The notes: generated from the letters alone by a model not told the origin. Counted from the stretch's first letter, positions 32,498 through 41,091 are shown. The stretch is DNA of 64,000 bases from Rhodanobacter humi (GCF_041107455.1 NZ_JBGBPY010000001.1:3286001-3350000); one strand, 5' to 3'. A program made the numbers and translations.

Positions 32498-33244
32498 TCA
32501 GCGCACGCCGCCACCTGCAAGCAGTTGCTCGCCGGTGAGCCAGTAGGAATCATCGGAAGCCAGGAACACGGCGATCGAGGCGATGTCGTTCGGCTGGCCG
32601 ATGCGACCCAGTGGCGTTTGCGCAACGGCGCCAGCTTCGAAGTCCGAGCCGATGAACCCGGCGGCATGGGTGCCCTCGGTTTCGATCATGCCCGGGTTCA
32701 ACGCGTTGACGCGGATCTTGCGCGGGCCCAGTTCGCGTGACAGCACGCCGGTGATGGCGTCCACCGCGCCCTTGGTGCCGGTATAGATCGCGCTGCCCGG
32801 CGGGGTGATGCGGGTGACGACGGATCCGATGTTGATGATGCTGGAGCCCTCGCCGAGATGCTTGCTGGCGGCCTGGGTCGTCAGCAGCAGGCCGAGCACG
32901 TTGACGTTGAAGTGCCGGTGGAAGTCTTCCTCGGTGATGCTCTCCAGCGGGGAGAACCCGTAGACGCCGGAGTTGTTGACGAGGATATCCAGCCGGCCGA
33001 ACTGCGCGATCGCCGCGTCGACGATGGCATTCGCGTCGGCCGCCTTCGAGACGTCGCCGCGCACGGCGACCGCCTTGCCGCCGGCCGCGTCGATCTCGGC
33101 GACGACGGCTTCGGCGCCGGCCTTGCTGGAGGCGTAGTTGACGACCACGGATGCACCGGCGGCGGCCAGTGATTTGGCAATGGCCGCGCCAATGCCTTTG
33201 GATGCGCCGGTGACGATGGCGACCTTACCTGTGAGCTTGCTCAT
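32498..33244 (-). CDS. SDR family oxidoreductase
   Basis: 248-residue classical short-chain dehydrogenase. TGASKGIG (residues 12-19) is the nucleotide loop, NNSG the structural motif, and Ser in NIGSVV with YTGTK the catalytic triad (Tyr-x3-Lys near residue 155). The YAS/NYASSK context suggests NADP(H) preference. Substrate unknown. It is divergent from an ArsR-type gene across a 97-bp space with an inverted-repeat operator, and the closest match in style is with regulator-controlled SDRs of stress or quinone response. Confidence 0.9.
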   Translation of the reverse strand: MSKLTGKVAIVTGASKGIGAAIAKSLAAAGASVVVNYASSKAGAEAVVAEIDAAGGKAVAVRGDVSKAADANAIVDAAIAQFGRLDILVNNSGVYGFSPLESITEEDFHRHFNVNVLGLLLTTQAASKHLGEGSSIINIGSVVTRITPPGSAIYTGTKGAVDAITGVLSRELGPRKIRVNALNPGMIETEGTHAAGFIGSDFEAGAVAQTPLGRIGQPNDIASIAVFLASDDSYWLTGEQLLAGGGVR

Positions 33245-33284
33245 GACAGTCCTGGGTTGCGGGGTGGGGAAGATTCTACTTCAA

Positions 33285-33305
33285 TAGTTCGCAACTTATG
33301 AACTA
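33285..33305. promoter_or_regulatory. Inverted-repeat operator between SDR and ArsR-like genes
   Basis: TAGTTC-N9-GAACTA lies 40 bp before the SDR start and 36 bp before the ArsR-like start. A palindrome in a divergent space next to a winged-helix repressor is the usual layout for self- and target control. Confidence 0.7.
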
Positions 33306-33341
33306 AAGAACCAGATGTCAAGAGCTGCTAGGATGATCGCC

Positions 33342-33725
33342 ATGAGACCGCTGATTCACCCGTCGATCGAGGACATCACCGTGGAGGGCATCCTGCATGC
33401 CCTGTCCGATCCCGTGCGGGTGGCGATCTATGCGGAACTGGCGGGCTCGGCGTGCACCAGCATCTGCTCGAACTTCCTGCAGGTCAGTGACCGCAGCATT
33501 CCCAAGTCCACGCTTTCACAGCACTTTCGTGCGCTGCGGGAAGCGGGCCTGGTGCGCAGCGAGCGGCATGGCGTGGAAATGCACAACACCAGCCGCTGCA
33601 CCGAGATCGAACAGCGCTTTCCGGGCTTGCTTCCCGCGATCCTGAAGGCGCATGGCGTCCAGTCCGCCGACCGCGCCCGCGCCGCCAGACGCAAGCAGGC
33701 CACCGCCAGGAAGCGGGGCGGCTGA
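33342..33725 (+). CDS. ArsR-family winged-helix regulator
   Basis: 127 residues from ATG 33342 (TAGGAT upstream; an earlier ATG at 33315 has no site). The winged helix is clear: ILHALSDPVRVAIYAELA, SIPKSTLSQHFRALREAGLV and RSERHGVEMHN. It lacks the CxC metal site of classic ArsR proteins; the two Cys in ACTSICSNF could be redox-sensitive. The C-terminus is Arg/Ala/Lys-rich (RARAARRKQATARKRGG). Divergent from the SDR gene, which it likely represses. Confidence 0.88.
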   Translation: MRPLIHPSIEDITVEGILHALSDPVRVAIYAELAGSACTSICSNFLQVSDRSIPKSTLSQHFRALREAGLVRSERHGVEMHNTSRCTEIEQRFPGLLPAILKAHGVQSADRARAARRKQATARKRGG

Positions 33726-33733
33726 GGTTGGCC

Positions 33734-33799
33734 TCAAACCGGGGCCAGCGTGCATTTCCGGGCCTGTTGATTCCAAATTGCACTCTGACCCCGGTTTTG
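33734..33799. repeat. Inverted pair of GGGGTCAGAGTGCA-type units
   Basis: CAAACCGGGGCCAGCGTGCA and the inverted TTGCACTCTGACCCCGGTTT frame a 66-bp element between the ArsR-like stop and the 3' end of the next gene. It could form a hairpin and act as a transcription stop for both. Confidence 0.7.
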
Positions 33800-33801
33800 C
33801 A

Positions 33802-34854
33802 TCACCAACTGGAATCGCGATCCTCGGGCACGATGGCGACGCCGTTCGTGGCGGTGCTGTTGATGGTGGCCAGACCTTTCAAGGTGAAGTTGCCGTCCCC
33901 GTCGACGTCGAAAATGGAGACGTGCGAGACGCTGCCGTTGGCATCGATCACCGCGGCCAGGCCATTGCGGTAGGTGATGTCGGTCGGGTTGCCATTGAAG
34001 GTCGTGACGACCGCCGCGTCCTGGATGATTTTTTCGCCGTAGACGGCATACCGCGACACCGACTTGCTCGGCGAATTGGCCGAGAACAGGAAGGGCCCGT
34101 CCAGCGTCACCCAGCATGGTGCGGACTGGGTGCCCGAACCGGTGACGGCCAGCACGGCGTCGTGCCGGACCAGGCTGATCTCGTTCGCATGGGCAATCGT
34201 CACGTAGGCGTCGTTGCCGCGCGTGGCCAGGCCGAACGGCGCATTGACGTTGGCGGGGATATGGGCAACCAGCATGGTCGCTCCGCTGACCGCGCCTTGT
34301 CCATCGAGGTTGACGGTTTCAATCGCATTGCTCTTTTCGCTGATGACCAGTTGGCCCCGCAGCGTTCCAACCTGCGCGGCCGAGCCGTCGCCAATGACCA
34401 GTTTCGCTTCGCCGTCCGCCGCCGCTTCGACGCCGTAGCGGTCGATCCGGTGCGATTCGATGTAGGACGCGGTCAGGATGTACAGGTGATGGTTGCCGAA
34501 GGCGACGCTCACGGGGTTTGTGAGGGCCGGGACAAGCTTCTCGAAACGCAGGGCGGCGTGCCCGCGGTCCTTCCCGAAGATCGATACGTTGCCCGAGCCG
34601 AAATTGACCACGGCGAGTCGATCGTGATCCTGGGCGATGCCGCCGGCGTTGCCGCTGACGCCTCCCGCGCCGCCGGTAGGAAGCTGTTCGAGCAGGGCGC
34701 CTGCCGTGTTGTAGACCATGAGCTGGTTGTGCGTCGTGTTCGACGCGGTCACGACCAGTGCCTGGTCGTCCCCCGATGGCGAAGTGCCTTGGGCGGCCAC
34801 GCCGCCGGCAATGATCAGCGAAAGCAAGCCGATGCCACAGGCTGATTTTTTCAT
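33802..34854 (-). CDS. Exported beta-propeller-like protein
   Basis: 350 residues from ATG 34854. Signal peptide: KSACGIGLLSLIIAGGVAAQ. Then seven-bladed-propeller-type repeats: strands such as LVVTASNTTHNQLMVYN, RLAVVNFGSGNVSIFG, PVSVAFGNHHLYILTAS, GLATRGNDAYVTIAHANEIS and LAAVIDANGSVSHVSIFD, a lactonase/YncE-like layout. Enzyme or binding function cannot be read. It belongs to no operon: its 5' end and promoter are duplicated in tandem (34727-35234). The product lies in the periplasm or outside. Confidence 0.78.
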   Translation of the reverse strand: MKKSACGIGLLSLIIAGGVAAQGTSPSGDDQALVVTASNTTHNQLMVYNTAGALLEQLPTGGAGGVSGNAGGIAQDHDRLAVVNFGSGNVSIFGKDRGHAALRFEKLVPALTNPVSVAFGNHHLYILTASYIESHRIDRYGVEAAADGEAKLVIGDGSAAQVGTLRGQLVISEKSNAIETVNLDGQGAVSGATMLVAHIPANVNAPFGLATRGNDAYVTIAHANEISLVRHDAVLAVTGSGTQSAPCWVTLDGPFLFSANSPSKSVSRYAVYGEKIIQDAAVVTTFNGNPTDITYRNGLAAVIDANGSVSHVSIFDVDGDGNFTLKGLATINSTATNGVAIVPEDRDSSW

Positions 34855-35234
34855 GTGCGTGTCCTCGACTGAAACGGTTCGGAATGACGACCCGGTCTGG
34901 AGTCGCCCTGCGGTGCTTTCAGGCGACCGGGATTGCGCCGGTCTTCCATCCATTCGTCGGGATACGGGGAAAGTTACCTCTTGTGCGTCGTGTTCGACGC
35001 GGTCACGACCAGTGCCTGGTCGTCCCCCGATGGCGAAGTGCCTTGGGCGGCCACGCCGCCGGCAATGATCAGCGAAAGCAAGCCGATGCCACAGGCTGAT
35101 TTTTTCATGTGCGTGTCCTCGACTGAAACGGTTCGGAATGACGACCCGGTCTGGAGTCGCCCTGCGGTGCTTTCAGGCGACCGGGATTGCGCCGGTCTTC
35201 CATCCATTCGTCGGGATACGGGGAAAGTTACCTC
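34727..35234. repeat. Perfect 254-bp tandem duplication of the propeller gene 5' end and promoter
   Basis: 34727-34980 and 34981-35234 are identical by eye over all 254 bases, with no gap between them. The unit covers the first 43 codons of the propeller gene and about 126 bp upstream. Identity implies a very recent event; an assembly artefact is also possible. Confidence 0.9.
34974..35108 (-). pseudogene. Truncated 5' copy of the propeller gene
   Basis: The upstream copy of the duplicated unit contains ATG 35108 and encodes the same signal peptide and the first 42 residues, then two foreign residues (KR) and a stop at the junction. If transcribed from the duplicated promoter it would make a 44-residue exported peptide, but it most likely has no function. 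Confidence 0.75.
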
Positions 35235-35378
35235 CGGTTTGTCGCTTCATGGAGACGACAACGGGTACTCGCGATTGCCGGAAAAGGAGGGCTGAGGCAG
35301 CACGTCGTTTTGCAAACAGGCGCCATGGCGTCGCAAAGGCCTATGCTGTCGGGACGATCGAGCCAAGAGGCTTCAGCC

Positions 35379-35600
35379 ATGGGCAATGTCTCCGGCAAGA
35401 CCAGCAACGGGTTTACCTATGAAGGGGACTACCAGCTGGCGAGCGCAGGTCGCGTCAACTGGACGGCGACCTTTCGCCATGACGGCGATTACGCCGGCAT
35501 GCGGCACGGCTGCGTGCATGGGATGCTCGGCATGTCCACGGCGGCCATTGACGAGGCGGTGAAGGGCGACATCGAGTCGACGTGGACGGATGCCGCCTGA
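35379..35600 (+). CDS. Small protein of unknown function
   Basis: 73 residues from ATG 35379 with AAGAGG 8 nt upstream. GNVSGKTSNGFTYEGDYQLA, VNWTATFRHDGDYAGMRHG and AIDEAVKGDIESTW suggest a compact beta-beta-alpha soluble domain without signal or membrane segment. I do not recognise it. It lies after the duplication and is convergent with the FUSC gene 6 bp later. Codon bias is similar to its neighbours, which supports a real gene. Confidence 0.6.
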   Translation: MGNVSGKTSNGFTYEGDYQLASAGRVNWTATFRHDGDYAGMRHGCVHGMLGMSTAAIDEAVKGDIESTWTDAA

Positions 35601-35606
35601 CCCTGG

Positions 35607-37658
35607 TTACCCCGCGGCTGCCGGGCACGCGCGCCGCAGCACGTGGGTCAGGGTGTCGATGTTGTCGGTCAGGCGGTCGCTGAGCCGGACCAGCGATTCG
35701 GCCTCGGCGTGCCCCTCGGCCTGCAGCGAGGCGCGCAGCGCCTGCTGCAGCGCGCGCAGGTCGGGGAGGGCATCGGGGGCGCGCTGCTCGTGCAGGGCGG
35801 TGGCGACGACCTGCACGGCATCCGCGCAGGTGGCGACGAAGGCGTTCGCGGCGGCGGGTCGCGTGGGCGACGCATCGCCCAGCGCTTCCAGCGCCATCGC
35901 GGTGCGCGCCAGCCGGTTGCCGTTGGCGAACAGCGCGCGCGCCAGTTCCAGCAGCGACGGCGGCGTGCCCGGTTCCGCCCGCATGCGTTCCAGCGAGGCC
36001 AGCGCGTTGCTGCGCGCGGTGCGTGCCAGGCTGCGCGTCTCGCGCTGCGCCTCGCGCTGTTCCGGATGCGCCAGCGCGCGCAGGTAGCCGGTGTAGGCGT
36101 CAAGCATCTCGGCCAGCGCGTCGTGCGCACGCCCGCGCTCCCAGGTGGGCCAGGCGAGATAAGCCAGCATCGCCATGCCGCAGCCCAGCGCGGTGTTGAT
36201 CACGCGGTCGGTCACCGCCACGCCGGAATCGACGCCCTCGAACGCGAGCAGGATCACCACGGTGCCGGTGAGCGCGGCCACCGCGATGCCGTAGTGCGCG
36301 TTGGCCAGCCAGCGGAACGCCATGCACAGCAACGCCATCAGCGCGAGGTGCGCCCACGGCGAGTCCGGCGTGAGGTGCAGCAGGGCGGTGGTCAGCACCA
36401 GGCCCAGCACCGTGCCCACCACGCGCAGCAGGCCGAAGTTGAAGGTGGCCGAGAAGTCCGCGCGCAGCACGATCGCCGCGGTCATCGGCAGCCAGTAGCC
36501 GTGCGGCAGCTGGAACAGCCGCGAGACCAGCAACGCCACGCTGAGGCAGACCGCCATGCGCACGGCATGACGGAACGCCACCGAGCGCGGCGTGAGGTTG
36601 GCGCGCAGCATCGCGCGCACCGAGCCGCTCTGCAGCGTGCGCGGCAGTTGCGTCTCCGCTGCCGCCGCCCGCAGTTCGCCGCGACTGCCGGCCCAGTTCG
36701 CGTTGCGCACCGCGGCGGCGAGCTGGCCGTCCAGTGCGCGCAGATGCGCGGTCAAGGCGTCGGGCACGGCGCGGGTGTCGTTGCGCAAGGCCGCCAGGGC
36801 GCGTTCCGCGCGTTGTGGCGGCTCGGCGTTTTCCAGCGCGCGCGCGACGGCATCCAGCACGCGTGCGGCGCGCAGGCGATAGCGGGCATGCGCCGCCGGA
36901 GCGGCATGCAGCTCGGATATCGCCATCAATTCCAGCCGGATGCGTTCGGCCAGCTCCAGCAGCACGGCGAACGCTTCCATCGCACGGCCGTGCGCGCGGT
37001 AGCGCCCGAGCAAGGTGTGCTGCAGCGCGGTCATCGCGTCGGTAAGCGCGGGGTTCGCATCATTGTCCTGGCCGGGCTGCCGCGCCAGCGCGGCGAGTCC
37101 CGCATACACCTCGGCCAGCGCATGGCGCTCCGGGCGATAGCGTTGTAGCGGCCAGGCCGCCACCGCGAGCAGGGCGAGCAGCAGGCCGCCGCAGGCGATC
37201 AGGGCGGAAGCGAGCAGGGCGTTCGTGGACGAGATTGGCGTGGCGGCGGCGATCACCAGCAGGATCATGCTGGTCATGCCCACACGCGCGGCATCCGCGC
37301 CGAACACCACCAGCATGCCGCCGCAGAAGCCGAACGCGGCGGTGGCCAGCAGCATCGGCAACAGCTGGCCGCCGATGGTGAAGCCCAGCAGCGCGGCGAG
37401 CCCCGCCACCAGCGCCGCCAACAGCAGCCGGCGCATGCGCTGGCGATAGGGGCCGGGCTGGTCGGAGAACATCGTGTCCAGCGCGCCGGCGCCCACACCC
37501 AGGCCGACCTCCGGATACCCCATGGCCAGGCCCACGCCCAGCGGCAGGACCACCGCGAGGGTATTGCGCAGCACCACCCACAGCGGCACGTCCGGCCGCT
37601 TGATGTGGGTCAGGCTTTCGACGAGCTGGGCGCGCAGGGAGTAGGCGCTGGATGACAT
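35607..37658 (-). CDS. FUSC family inner-membrane transporter (YccS-like)
   Basis: 683 residues: an N-terminal bundle of hydrophobic helices (NTLAVVLPLGVGLAMGYPEV, RMRRLLLAALVAGLAALLGF, LLATAAFGFCGGMLVVFGAD), a long soluble middle (about residues 200-370), and a second helix bundle beginning at FRHAVRMAVCLSVALLVSRLFQLP and including the FUSC signature HGYWLPMTAAIVLRADFSATF, then a soluble C-terminus. FUSC proteins such as AaeB or YccS are thought to export aromatic acids or similar. Substrate unknown. ATG 37658 has no overlap with neighbours; DinB lies divergent. Confidence 0.9.
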   Translation of the reverse strand: MSSSAYSLRAQLVESLTHIKRPDVPLWVVLRNTLAVVLPLGVGLAMGYPEVGLGVGAGALDTMFSDQPGPYRQRMRRLLLAALVAGLAALLGFTIGGQLLPMLLATAAFGFCGGMLVVFGADAARVGMTSMILLVIAAATPISSTNALLASALIACGGLLLALLAVAAWPLQRYRPERHALAEVYAGLAALARQPGQDNDANPALTDAMTALQHTLLGRYRAHGRAMEAFAVLLELAERIRLELMAISELHAAPAAHARYRLRAARVLDAVARALENAEPPQRAERALAALRNDTRAVPDALTAHLRALDGQLAAAVRNANWAGSRGELRAAAAETQLPRTLQSGSVRAMLRANLTPRSVAFRHAVRMAVCLSVALLVSRLFQLPHGYWLPMTAAIVLRADFSATFNFGLLRVVGTVLGLVLTTALLHLTPDSPWAHLALMALLCMAFRWLANAHYGIAVAALTGTVVILLAFEGVDSGVAVTDRVINTALGCGMAMLAYLAWPTWERGRAHDALAEMLDAYTGYLRALAHPEQREAQRETRSLARTARSNALASLERMRAEPGTPPSLLELARALFANGNRLARTAMALEALGDASPTRPAAANAFVATCADAVQVVATALHEQRAPDALPDLRALQQALRASLQAEGHAEAESLVRLSDRLTDNIDTLTHVLRRACPAAAG

Positions 37659-37768
37659 GGGGTGCGTGGCCGGCGGGGATGCGGGGATTCTGCCTTACGT
37701 CGCACGCAACTGTCCCGATCATCGCCAGGTTCACTACCATCGGATATGGCCCCCGCTGGATTCCGACG

Positions 37769-38305
37769 ATGTCGCTCAAGAACCATTTCGAATTGCTGGC
37801 CGGCTACAACCGGTGGATGAACGAAAAGCTCTACGACGCGGCGGCGCGGCTGGGCGAAACGGCGATGCGCGAGGACCGGGGTGCGTTCTTCGGCTCGGTG
37901 TTCGGGACGCTCAACCACCTGCTGGTGGCCGATACCATCTGGCTGAAGCGGTTCGCCGATCATCCGGCGGCATTCCGCGCGCTCGAACCCGTGCGGGCAT
38001 TGCCGCATCCATACACGCTCGCGGAGATCCTTCACCCGGAGTTCGAGCGGCTGCGCGAGGCGCGCATGGCGATGGACGAAACGACAGTCGCGTTCTGCGC
38101 GGAAGCGACGGACGAAGCGTATGAGCAGACGCTGGACTACCGGAATCGCGCGGGGCAGGCATTCACCCGGAAGTTCGGGCACCTGATGCAGCACTTCTTC
38201 AACCACCAGACCCATCACCGCGGGCAGGTCACCACGCTGCTCAGCCAGGCTGGCATCGATGTGGGTGTGACGGACTTGTCCGCGATGCTGCCTGAAGCGG
38301 GGTGA
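37769..38305 (+). CDS. DinB family protein
   Basis: 178-residue four-helix-bundle protein. Candidate metal ligands are His in TLNHLLVADTIW near residue 50 and the HHxxHH-like C-terminal HFFNHQTHHRGQVTTLL (His near 130 and 134), the DinB/YfiT pattern. Many act as thiol-dependent transferases; the substrate here is unknown. ATG 37769 starts the homology (SLKNHFELLAGYNRWMN); the open frame further upstream is a shadow. Divergent from the FUSC gene. Confidence 0.9.
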   Translation: MSLKNHFELLAGYNRWMNEKLYDAAARLGETAMREDRGAFFGSVFGTLNHLLVADTIWLKRFADHPAAFRALEPVRALPHPYTLAEILHPEFERLREARMAMDETTVAFCAEATDEAYEQTLDYRNRAGQAFTRKFGHLMQHFFNHQTHHRGQVTTLLSQAGIDVGVTDLSAMLPEAG

Positions 38306-38315
38306 TGGCGGGAGC

Positions 38316-38335
38316 GGCGCCGGCAAGCCGGCGCC
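38316..38335. terminator. 10-bp hairpin between DinB and efpL genes
   Basis: GGCGCCGGCAAGCCGGCGCC is a 20-bp palindrome-like hairpin between the convergent DinB and EfpL stop codons. No T-tract follows, so termination is only plausible. Confidence 0.5.
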
Positions 38336-38346
38336 GTCGTGGCACG

Positions 38347-38910
38347 TCAGGCGCGGCCGGCGAACTCGCCCGTCAGCGTGTTCACCCACACCTTCTCGTC
38401 GTTGGTGATGTACTCGGGCACCTGGATCTCCACGCCGGTGTTGAGCTTGGCGGGCTTGGTGCGCTTGGTGGCGCTGGCGCCCTTCAACTCCGGCGCGGTG
38501 TCGACCACGGTGAGCACCACGCTGGTGGGCACCTGCAGGCCGACCGGCGCGTCGTCGATCAGCTGCACGTAGAAGCCTTCCACGTCCTCGACCACGTAGC
38601 CGGCGTTGTCGCCCACCAGTTCGGGGCCGAGCAGGTACTGGGTGTAGTCCTCCGCGTCCATGAACACGAAGGCGTCGCCGTCCTTGTAGGAGAAGTTCGC
38701 GGCGCGGCGCACCAGGTCCATTTCCTTCAGGTCGTCGTCGGCGCGCAGGCTGAGGTCGTACTTGCGCCCGCCGGGGATGGAATACAGCGTGAAGCGGAAC
38801 GTGACGTTGCCGCCGCGCGCGGTGGGCGAGCTGCGCTCGATGTCGCGCACCTGGTAGACGGTGCCTTCGTGCTCGACCACGTTGCCTTTCTTGACGTCGG
38901 AAGCTTTCAT
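38347..38910 (-). CDS. efpL: EF-P-like factor EfpL (YeiP)
   Basis: 187 residues, three beta-barrel domains as in EF-P. The loop of domain I reads [10 protein letters not shown] (residues 25-34), the arginine-tipped SPTARG form of YeiP/EfpL rather than the lysine tip of [23 protein letters not shown] and the C-terminal [26 protein letters not shown] also match that branch. EfpL helps ribosomes at stalling motifs. The start ATG 38910 lacks a Shine-Dalgarno sequence; upstream is a GTGAG-rich stretch. No linked modification gene is present, in line with an unmodified arginine. Confidence 0.9.
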   Translation of the reverse strand: MKASDVKKGNVVEHEGTVYQVRDIERSSPTARGGNVTFRFTLYSIPGGRKYDLSLRADDDLKEMDLVRRAANFSYKDGDAFVFMDAEDYTQYLLGPELVGDNAGYVVEDVEGFYVQLIDDAPVGLQVPTSVVLTVVDTAPELKGASATKRTKPAKLNTGVEIQVPEYITNDEKVWVNTLTGEFAGRA

Positions 38911-38919
38911 AAATGCAGA

Positions 38920-39018
38920 AGTGAGTGAGTAGGAGTGAGGAGTGAGAGAAGAGCAGCAAGGCATGGTGGAGTGGTGAGGCGAGCTTTTCTCACTTCTCAC
39001 TCCTCTCCACTCACTCCT
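38920..39018. repeat. GTGAG-rich inverted low-complexity stretch
   Basis: GAAGTGAGTGAGTAGGAGTG and GGAGTGAGAGAAGAG on one side, and the complementary CTTTTCTCACTTCTCACTCC and CCACTCACTCCTCGC on the other, flank a short centre. It fills the whole gap between efpL and the SDR gene and could fold into an imperfect hairpin in the efpL leader. Confidence 0.55.
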
Positions 39019-39021
39019 CGC

Positions 39022-39789
39022 TTACTTGGGCTGCAGCCGCACCGCGCCATCGAGGCGAATCGTTTCACCGTTGATGTAGCGGTTGCCGAGGATGAAGGCC
39101 ACGGTCTGCGCGAACTCCTCGGGCTTGCCGAGGCGCGAGGGGAACGGGATCGATGCGGACAGCGACTGCTGCACGGCCTCGGGCATGCCGTCCACCATCG
39201 GCGTCCAGAAGATGCCCGGTGCGATGGTCGCCACGCGGATGCCGAAGCGCGACAGCTCGCGCGCCATTGGCAAGGTCATGCCGACCACGCCGCCCTTCGA
39301 TGCCGAGTAGGCGGCCTGGCCGATCTGGCCTTCGTAGGCGGCGACGCTGGCGGTGTTGACGATCACGCCGCGCTCGCCATCCTCGCCCGCCTCGTTGCCC
39401 TGCATCAGCGCCGCGCCGGCCTTGGCCACGTTGAAGCTGCCGACCAGGTTCACCATCACGGTGCTGGCGAAGGTGGAGAGCGGCATCGGGCCTTCCTTGC
39501 CCAGCACGCGGCCGGCGCCGAGGATGCCGGCGCAGTTCATCACCACGTTGAGCCCGCCCATCGCCTCGCGTGCGGCGGCCACGTTGGCGGTCACTCCGTC
39601 CTCGCTGGTGACGTCGGTCTTGTAGAAACGCGCGGCTTTGCCCAGCGCCTGGGCGGCGGCCTGGCCCTTTTCCTCGTTGACGTCGAACAGCGCCACCTGG
39701 CCGCCGTGGGCGACGAGGTGCTGCGCCACTGCGTGGCCGAGACCGGAGGCGCCGCCGGTGATGATCGCCTTGACCTGATCGAGCTGCAT
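39022..39789 (-). CDS. SDR oxidoreductase, type II 3-hydroxyacyl-CoA dehydrogenase-like
   Basis: 255 residues. ITGGASGLG is the NAD loop; Asp in ALFDVNE indicates NAD preference; NCAG, Ser in NTASVAAYEGQIGQ and YSASK (near residue 165) complete the active site. The EGQIGQAAYSASKGGVVGMTLPMARELS run and the KPEEFAQTVAFILGN-INGETIRLDGA end closely follow HSD17B10/type II 3-hydroxyacyl-CoA dehydrogenases of branched-chain acyl-CoA degradation. A role in isoleucine/fatty-acid oxidation is therefore plausible. Sits downstream of no operon partner. Confidence 0.88.
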   Translation of the reverse strand: MQLDQVKAIITGGASGLGHAVAQHLVAHGGQVALFDVNEEKGQAAAQALGKAARFYKTDVTSEDGVTANVAAAREAMGGLNVVMNCAGILGAGRVLGKEGPMPLSTFASTVMVNLVGSFNVAKAGAALMQGNEAGEDGERGVIVNTASVAAYEGQIGQAAYSASKGGVVGMTLPMARELSRFGIRVATIAPGIFWTPMVDGMPEAVQQSLSASIPFPSRLGKPEEFAQTVAFILGNRYINGETIRLDGAVRLQPK

Positions 39790-39996
39790 GGAAGTTCCCG
39801 AAACGGATGCCGAAAGGCGGTAATGTTAGCCGAGCGGCGGCGGTTGCTGCAGGCTGAACGCGAAACCTGCCGGGTTCGGGCGGTTCATGCCGGGTTGGGG
39901 CGCCGGAGACGAGTTTTGTGCCGGGTCGCACGGGGGAGCCGGGCGACCGCCGGTACGATGCGGGCGGGTTCCATGATCCATCGAGTGGAGATCACC

Positions 39997-40449
39997 ATGA
40001 AGAAGCTGCAGAGTCTGTCTGTCGTGTGTGGCGTGATGCTGATGCTGGCCGGCGGCACTGCGCTGGCGCAGGACTACGACCACGGGCACGACCGGGGGCA
40101 TGACCGTCAACACCAGGACGATGGCGATCGCGGCCGCGGCCACGACGACGGTGGCGACCGCTACGTGCGTCACGACGATGGCGACGATCGTGGCCACGGG
40201 CATGGCCGCGGCCACGCCTACGGCCACTACAAGAACTGGCATGATCGCGGCGAGCACGAGGGCTGGTACAGGCGCGGCGGCTATCTGCCGGTGGAATACC
40301 GTGAGTCTCGCTATGTGGTGTACGACTGGCGCGCCGACCGTCTGCGCGAGCCGCCGCGCGGCTACCACTGGGTGCGCAGCGACAACGGCGACTTCCTGCT
40401 GGTGGCGATCACCACCGGCGTGATCGTCGACCTGCTGCTCAACCACTGA
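39997..40449 (+). CDS. RcnB-family periplasmic protein, His/Asp-rich
   Basis: 150 residues with a signal peptide (LQSLSVVCGVMLMLAGGTALAQ). Residues about 25-80 are an extreme His/Asp/Gly/Arg stretch (DYDHGHDRGHDRQHQDDGD and similar) that should bind metal ions. The C-terminal part YDWRADRLREPPRGYHWVRS, DNGDFLLVAITTGVIVDLLL is the RcnB/DUF-type domain. RcnB in E. coli supports nickel/cobalt homeostasis. GTGGAG precedes ATG 39997. No metal exporter is next door. Confidence 0.85.
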   Translation: MKKLQSLSVVCGVMLMLAGGTALAQDYDHGHDRGHDRQHQDDGDRGRGHDDGGDRYVRHDDGDDRGHGHGRGHAYGHYKNWHDRGEHEGWYRRGGYLPVEYRESRYVVYDWRADRLREPPRGYHWVRSDNGDFLLVAITTGVIVDLLLNH

Positions 40450-40474
40450 GGCCGGCCTGCACAGGCGGCATGAC

Positions 40475-40505
40475 GGCGCGTCCGCGGTGCGGGCGCGCCG
40501 TTTTG
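40475..40505 (+). terminator. Rho-independent terminator after the RcnB-like gene
   Basis: GGCGCGTCCGC and GCGGGCGCGCC form a stem (one bulge) with a GGT loop, followed by GTTTTG. It lies 25 bp after the RcnB-like stop and directly before the 3' end of the convergent GNAT gene. Confidence 0.75.
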
Positions 40506-41078
40506 TCATGGGACTCGGCCCAGCAGGGCATGCAGCGCCGGAGTTGCGGCAAGCGCCGCGAACGGCGTCACCGCCGGTGGCGGAAGCGTTGCCGTTTGCA
40601 GCTCCATCTGCCATACGCCCACGTCCCACCAGCGCCCCAGCTTCCAGCCGCACTGCCGCCACACGCCGGCGGCCGCGAAGCCCAGCGATTCGTGGAAGGC
40701 CACGCTGGTCGTACCGGGCAAGGTGATCACGCCCACCGCCTGGGTGAGGCCTTGCAGGCGCATCGTGTCGAGCAGGGTGCCGTAGAGCCGGCGTGCGATG
40801 CCGTGGCGCTGCGCATCGGGATGCACGTAGATCGAGGTCTCGGCGATCCAGTCGTAGGCGGCACGCTCGCGGAAGCGGCCCGCATAGGCATAGGCCAGCA
40901 CCTCGCCGGCTTCCTCCCACACCAGCCACGGGTAACGCGGCAGGCGGGCTAGGATGCGTTCGCGCATGGCGTCGACGCCGGGCAGCACGTTCTCGAAAGT
41001 GGCGACGCCGTCCGTGACGTGCGGCGCGTAGATCGCGTGGGTGGCGGCGGCATCCTCGCCGCGGGCGATGCGGATCAT
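40506..41078 (-). CDS. GNAT acetyltransferase, phosphinothricin-acetyltransferase-like
   Basis: 190 residues from ATG 41078. IRIARGEDAAATHAIYAPHV opens the fold, AYDWIAETSIYVHPDAQRHG with IARRLYGTLL is the acetyl-CoA-binding motif A (QRHGIAR), and GVITLPGTTSVAFHESLGF, GRWWDVGVWQ follow, all close to Pat/Bar-type N-acetyltransferases that protect from amino-acid analogues. The tail after about residue 165 (TATLPPPAVTPFAALAATPA) is longer than usual and looks unstructured. Last gene of a minus-strand run with a YdeI-like gene 13 bp upstream. Confidence 0.88.
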   Translation of the reverse strand: MIRIARGEDAAATHAIYAPHVTDGVATFENVLPGVDAMRERILARLPRYPWLVWEEAGEVLAYAYAGRFRERAAYDWIAETSIYVHPDAQRHGIARRLYGTLLDTMRLQGLTQAVGVITLPGTTSVAFHESLGFAAAGVWRQCGWKLGRWWDVGVWQMELQTATLPPPAVTPFAALAATPALHALLGRVP

Positions 41079-41091
41079 CGGACGGTGGCCT

